From contig NZ_CP092831.1 in the NCBI RefSeq assembly GCF_022531965.1, forward strand, positions 4,968,501 through 5,032,500: 64,000 nt of DNA, written 5' to 3'. The notes below the pieces were generated by a model. That model did no database searches, was not told the origin of the DNA, and worked only from the letters and a program-made list of their open reading frames with translations. The number at the start of each line of letters is the position of its first letter. Position 1 is the first letter of the stretch. Positions 63,043-64,000 of this stretch are shown here, piece by piece. A program made the translations under genes and the position numbers. The stretch comes from Paenibacillus peoriae. GTDB taxonomy: Bacteria > Bacillota > Bacilli > Paenibacillales > Paenibacillaceae.

Positions 63043-63741
63043 TCATATCCAGTACCCACTTGGTAAACCAAATAATTCATCTTGTTCTCTTGTAACTTTC
63101 GCAAATGGTTTTTCACTTTGTTGAATAGCATAATAGAGATTATCTTCGAGACTATTTATATGGTGATTTGACAACTTATCGTTGTTTTTAGCATTATGAA
63201 GCCATTCGACATTCCTGAATAAATTGTAGTTTATCTGCCTTTCCGTAATAAGTGCCCACTCTATCTTTTGGTCTTTAAAGAACTCTTTTTCAATCTGTAA
63301 TTTCTCTACAACTCGTTTTGTCAACTTGTTAGAAGGTTTGATAGAATGTGCAATAAATTTTATACTTTTTTCTTGTTTTACTGTAAGTAACATATCTGTA
63401 GTCATAATGATGGGAAGCTTATTCTTGGGGTCAGTTGGATGTTTAACTTTTATGCAATATAGAGGGTTTTATCTAGGGGTAATAAAGGAAATTGTTCGCG
63501 AATATCAATCACTTGCTCTGACCACTTCCATTTGGCAATGATGTGCCAATTCAAAGTGTTCAGACAGATAATGGTGAAGTCGACCACTTTTCCAACCAAG
63601 AATTCGAGTAACTATCCCTATTGAAGGTACATCATGTACCGTCAACCAAGGTTTATATTCCGAAAAGTGGCCTTGACCTCTTCCTTCTTTGATTTTCCGT
63701 TGAATAGATGCTATAGAGTTACTTGATCGAATTTTGCTCAT
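63043..63741 (-). pseudogene. tnsA: Frameshifted TnsA endonuclease gene of a Tn7-like transposon
   Basis: Two frames plus a bridging stretch rebuild one protein of about 233 residues, the normal TnsA length. The N-terminal piece (63505-63741) carries GRGQGHFSEYKPWLTVHDVP and GWKSGRLHHYLSE. The bridge reads WSEQVIDIREQFPLLPLDKT in a second frame. The C-terminal piece has HPTDPKNKLPIIMTTDMLL with the catalytic-type Asp, AHSIKPSNKL with the Lys, then VVEKLQIEKEFFKDQKIEWA and RNVEWLH. TnsA cuts the 5' ends of Tn7-like elements and works with TnsB. At least two frameshifts make it inactive. No tnsB, tnsC or target selector follows. Confidence 0.8.
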
Positions 63742-64000
63742 TATTCACCTTCTTTTTAGAACTACTAAATCAGAGTAAAGTTCAGTTATCTTTTTCTACT
63801 CCTAAGATATATTTTAGTTTTACTTCAAAATACAAATGTAGAATATAACAACTCACAGCTTTATACAATAGCAAAGTAATATTTTTTAGCTATATTTTAC
63901 TTCGTAGCCTATTCATAGGCTACTCGTAGGGTACAGTAGGGTATGAATAAGCTATAATATGGGCTATAAGTAAGTATAATTAGTAAGCAGATGGGTCGGG
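63742..64000. other. AT-rich region upstream of tnsA, possible Tn7-like element end
   Basis: In Tn7 relatives tnsA is the first gene inside one transposon end, so the end with its TnsB sites should lie here. I see a perfect 8-bp inverted repeat GTAGCCTA / TAGGCTAC (63904-63923), a repeated TTTTACTTC (63819-63827 and 63895-63903), and several GCTATAA/GGCTATAA-like words near 63950-63970. None is a proven TnsB site and no end can be fixed. Confidence 0.3.

Overview
The window looks like chromosomal DNA of a spore-forming, Gram-positive Paenibacillus, probably of the P. polymyxa group. The pointers are a complete polymyxin-type peptide synthetase operon, an H-type small acid-soluble spore protein gene behind a sigma-G-like promoter, a secreted lichenase and a secreted GH5 glucanase, and lipoprotein-anchored versions of transporters that Gram-negative bacteria keep in the periplasm. 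The genus is inferred from gene content; no rRNA gene is present.

Left part, 1-21000. After the 3' end of an AraC-type regulator come, all on the minus strand, a MarR regulator overlapping a threonine aldolase-like gene, an RND efflux pump with its lipoprotein adaptor, and a NarL/LiaR-type two-component pair. A small spore operon (sspH plus a 56-residue protein) follows, then a plus-strand MGT-type glycosyltransferase. A sugar locus comes next: LacI regulator, lipoprotein binding protein, two permeases and a GH32 fructosidase. Its promoter carries an operator-like palindrome and a cre-like CcpA site. A divergent pair of secreted glucanase genes (GH5 and GH16) ends this part. From 19040 to 20770 the DNA is decayed: an IS3-family remnant, a GNAT tail, a broken dihydrofolate reductase-like gene and frameshifted hypothetical genes.

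Central part, 21000-61900. One minus-strand operon in the order pmxA-pmxB-pmxC-pmxD-pmxE, closed by a strong terminator at 20950-21002. PmxE (5 modules) starts the peptide, PmxA (4 modules) extends it, and PmxB (1 module plus thioesterase) ends and cyclises it. PmxC and PmxD are ABC exporters. Reading the specificity residues and epimerase positions by eye gives acyl-Dab-Thr-D-Dab-Dab-Dab-D-Phe-Thr-Dab-Dab-Thr, which matches polymyxin P. No diaminobutyrate synthesis gene and no phosphopantetheinyl transferase gene is present, so both activities must come from elsewhere in the genome.

Right part, 61900-64000. About 1.1 kb has no supported gene and carries one promoter-like site. A frameshifted tnsA of a Tn7-like transposon follows. 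Both edges of the antibiotic operon are therefore bordered by AT-rich DNA with broken mobile-element genes.

I found no undescribed system that I could defend. The points most worth a second look are the cysteine in the nucleophile position of the PmxB thioesterase, the C-lobe-only starts of PmxA and PmxB, the near-identical adenylation-domain repeats with sharp exchange borders, the frameshifted N-terminus of the GH32 gene, and the sspH operon with its small uncharacterised partner.
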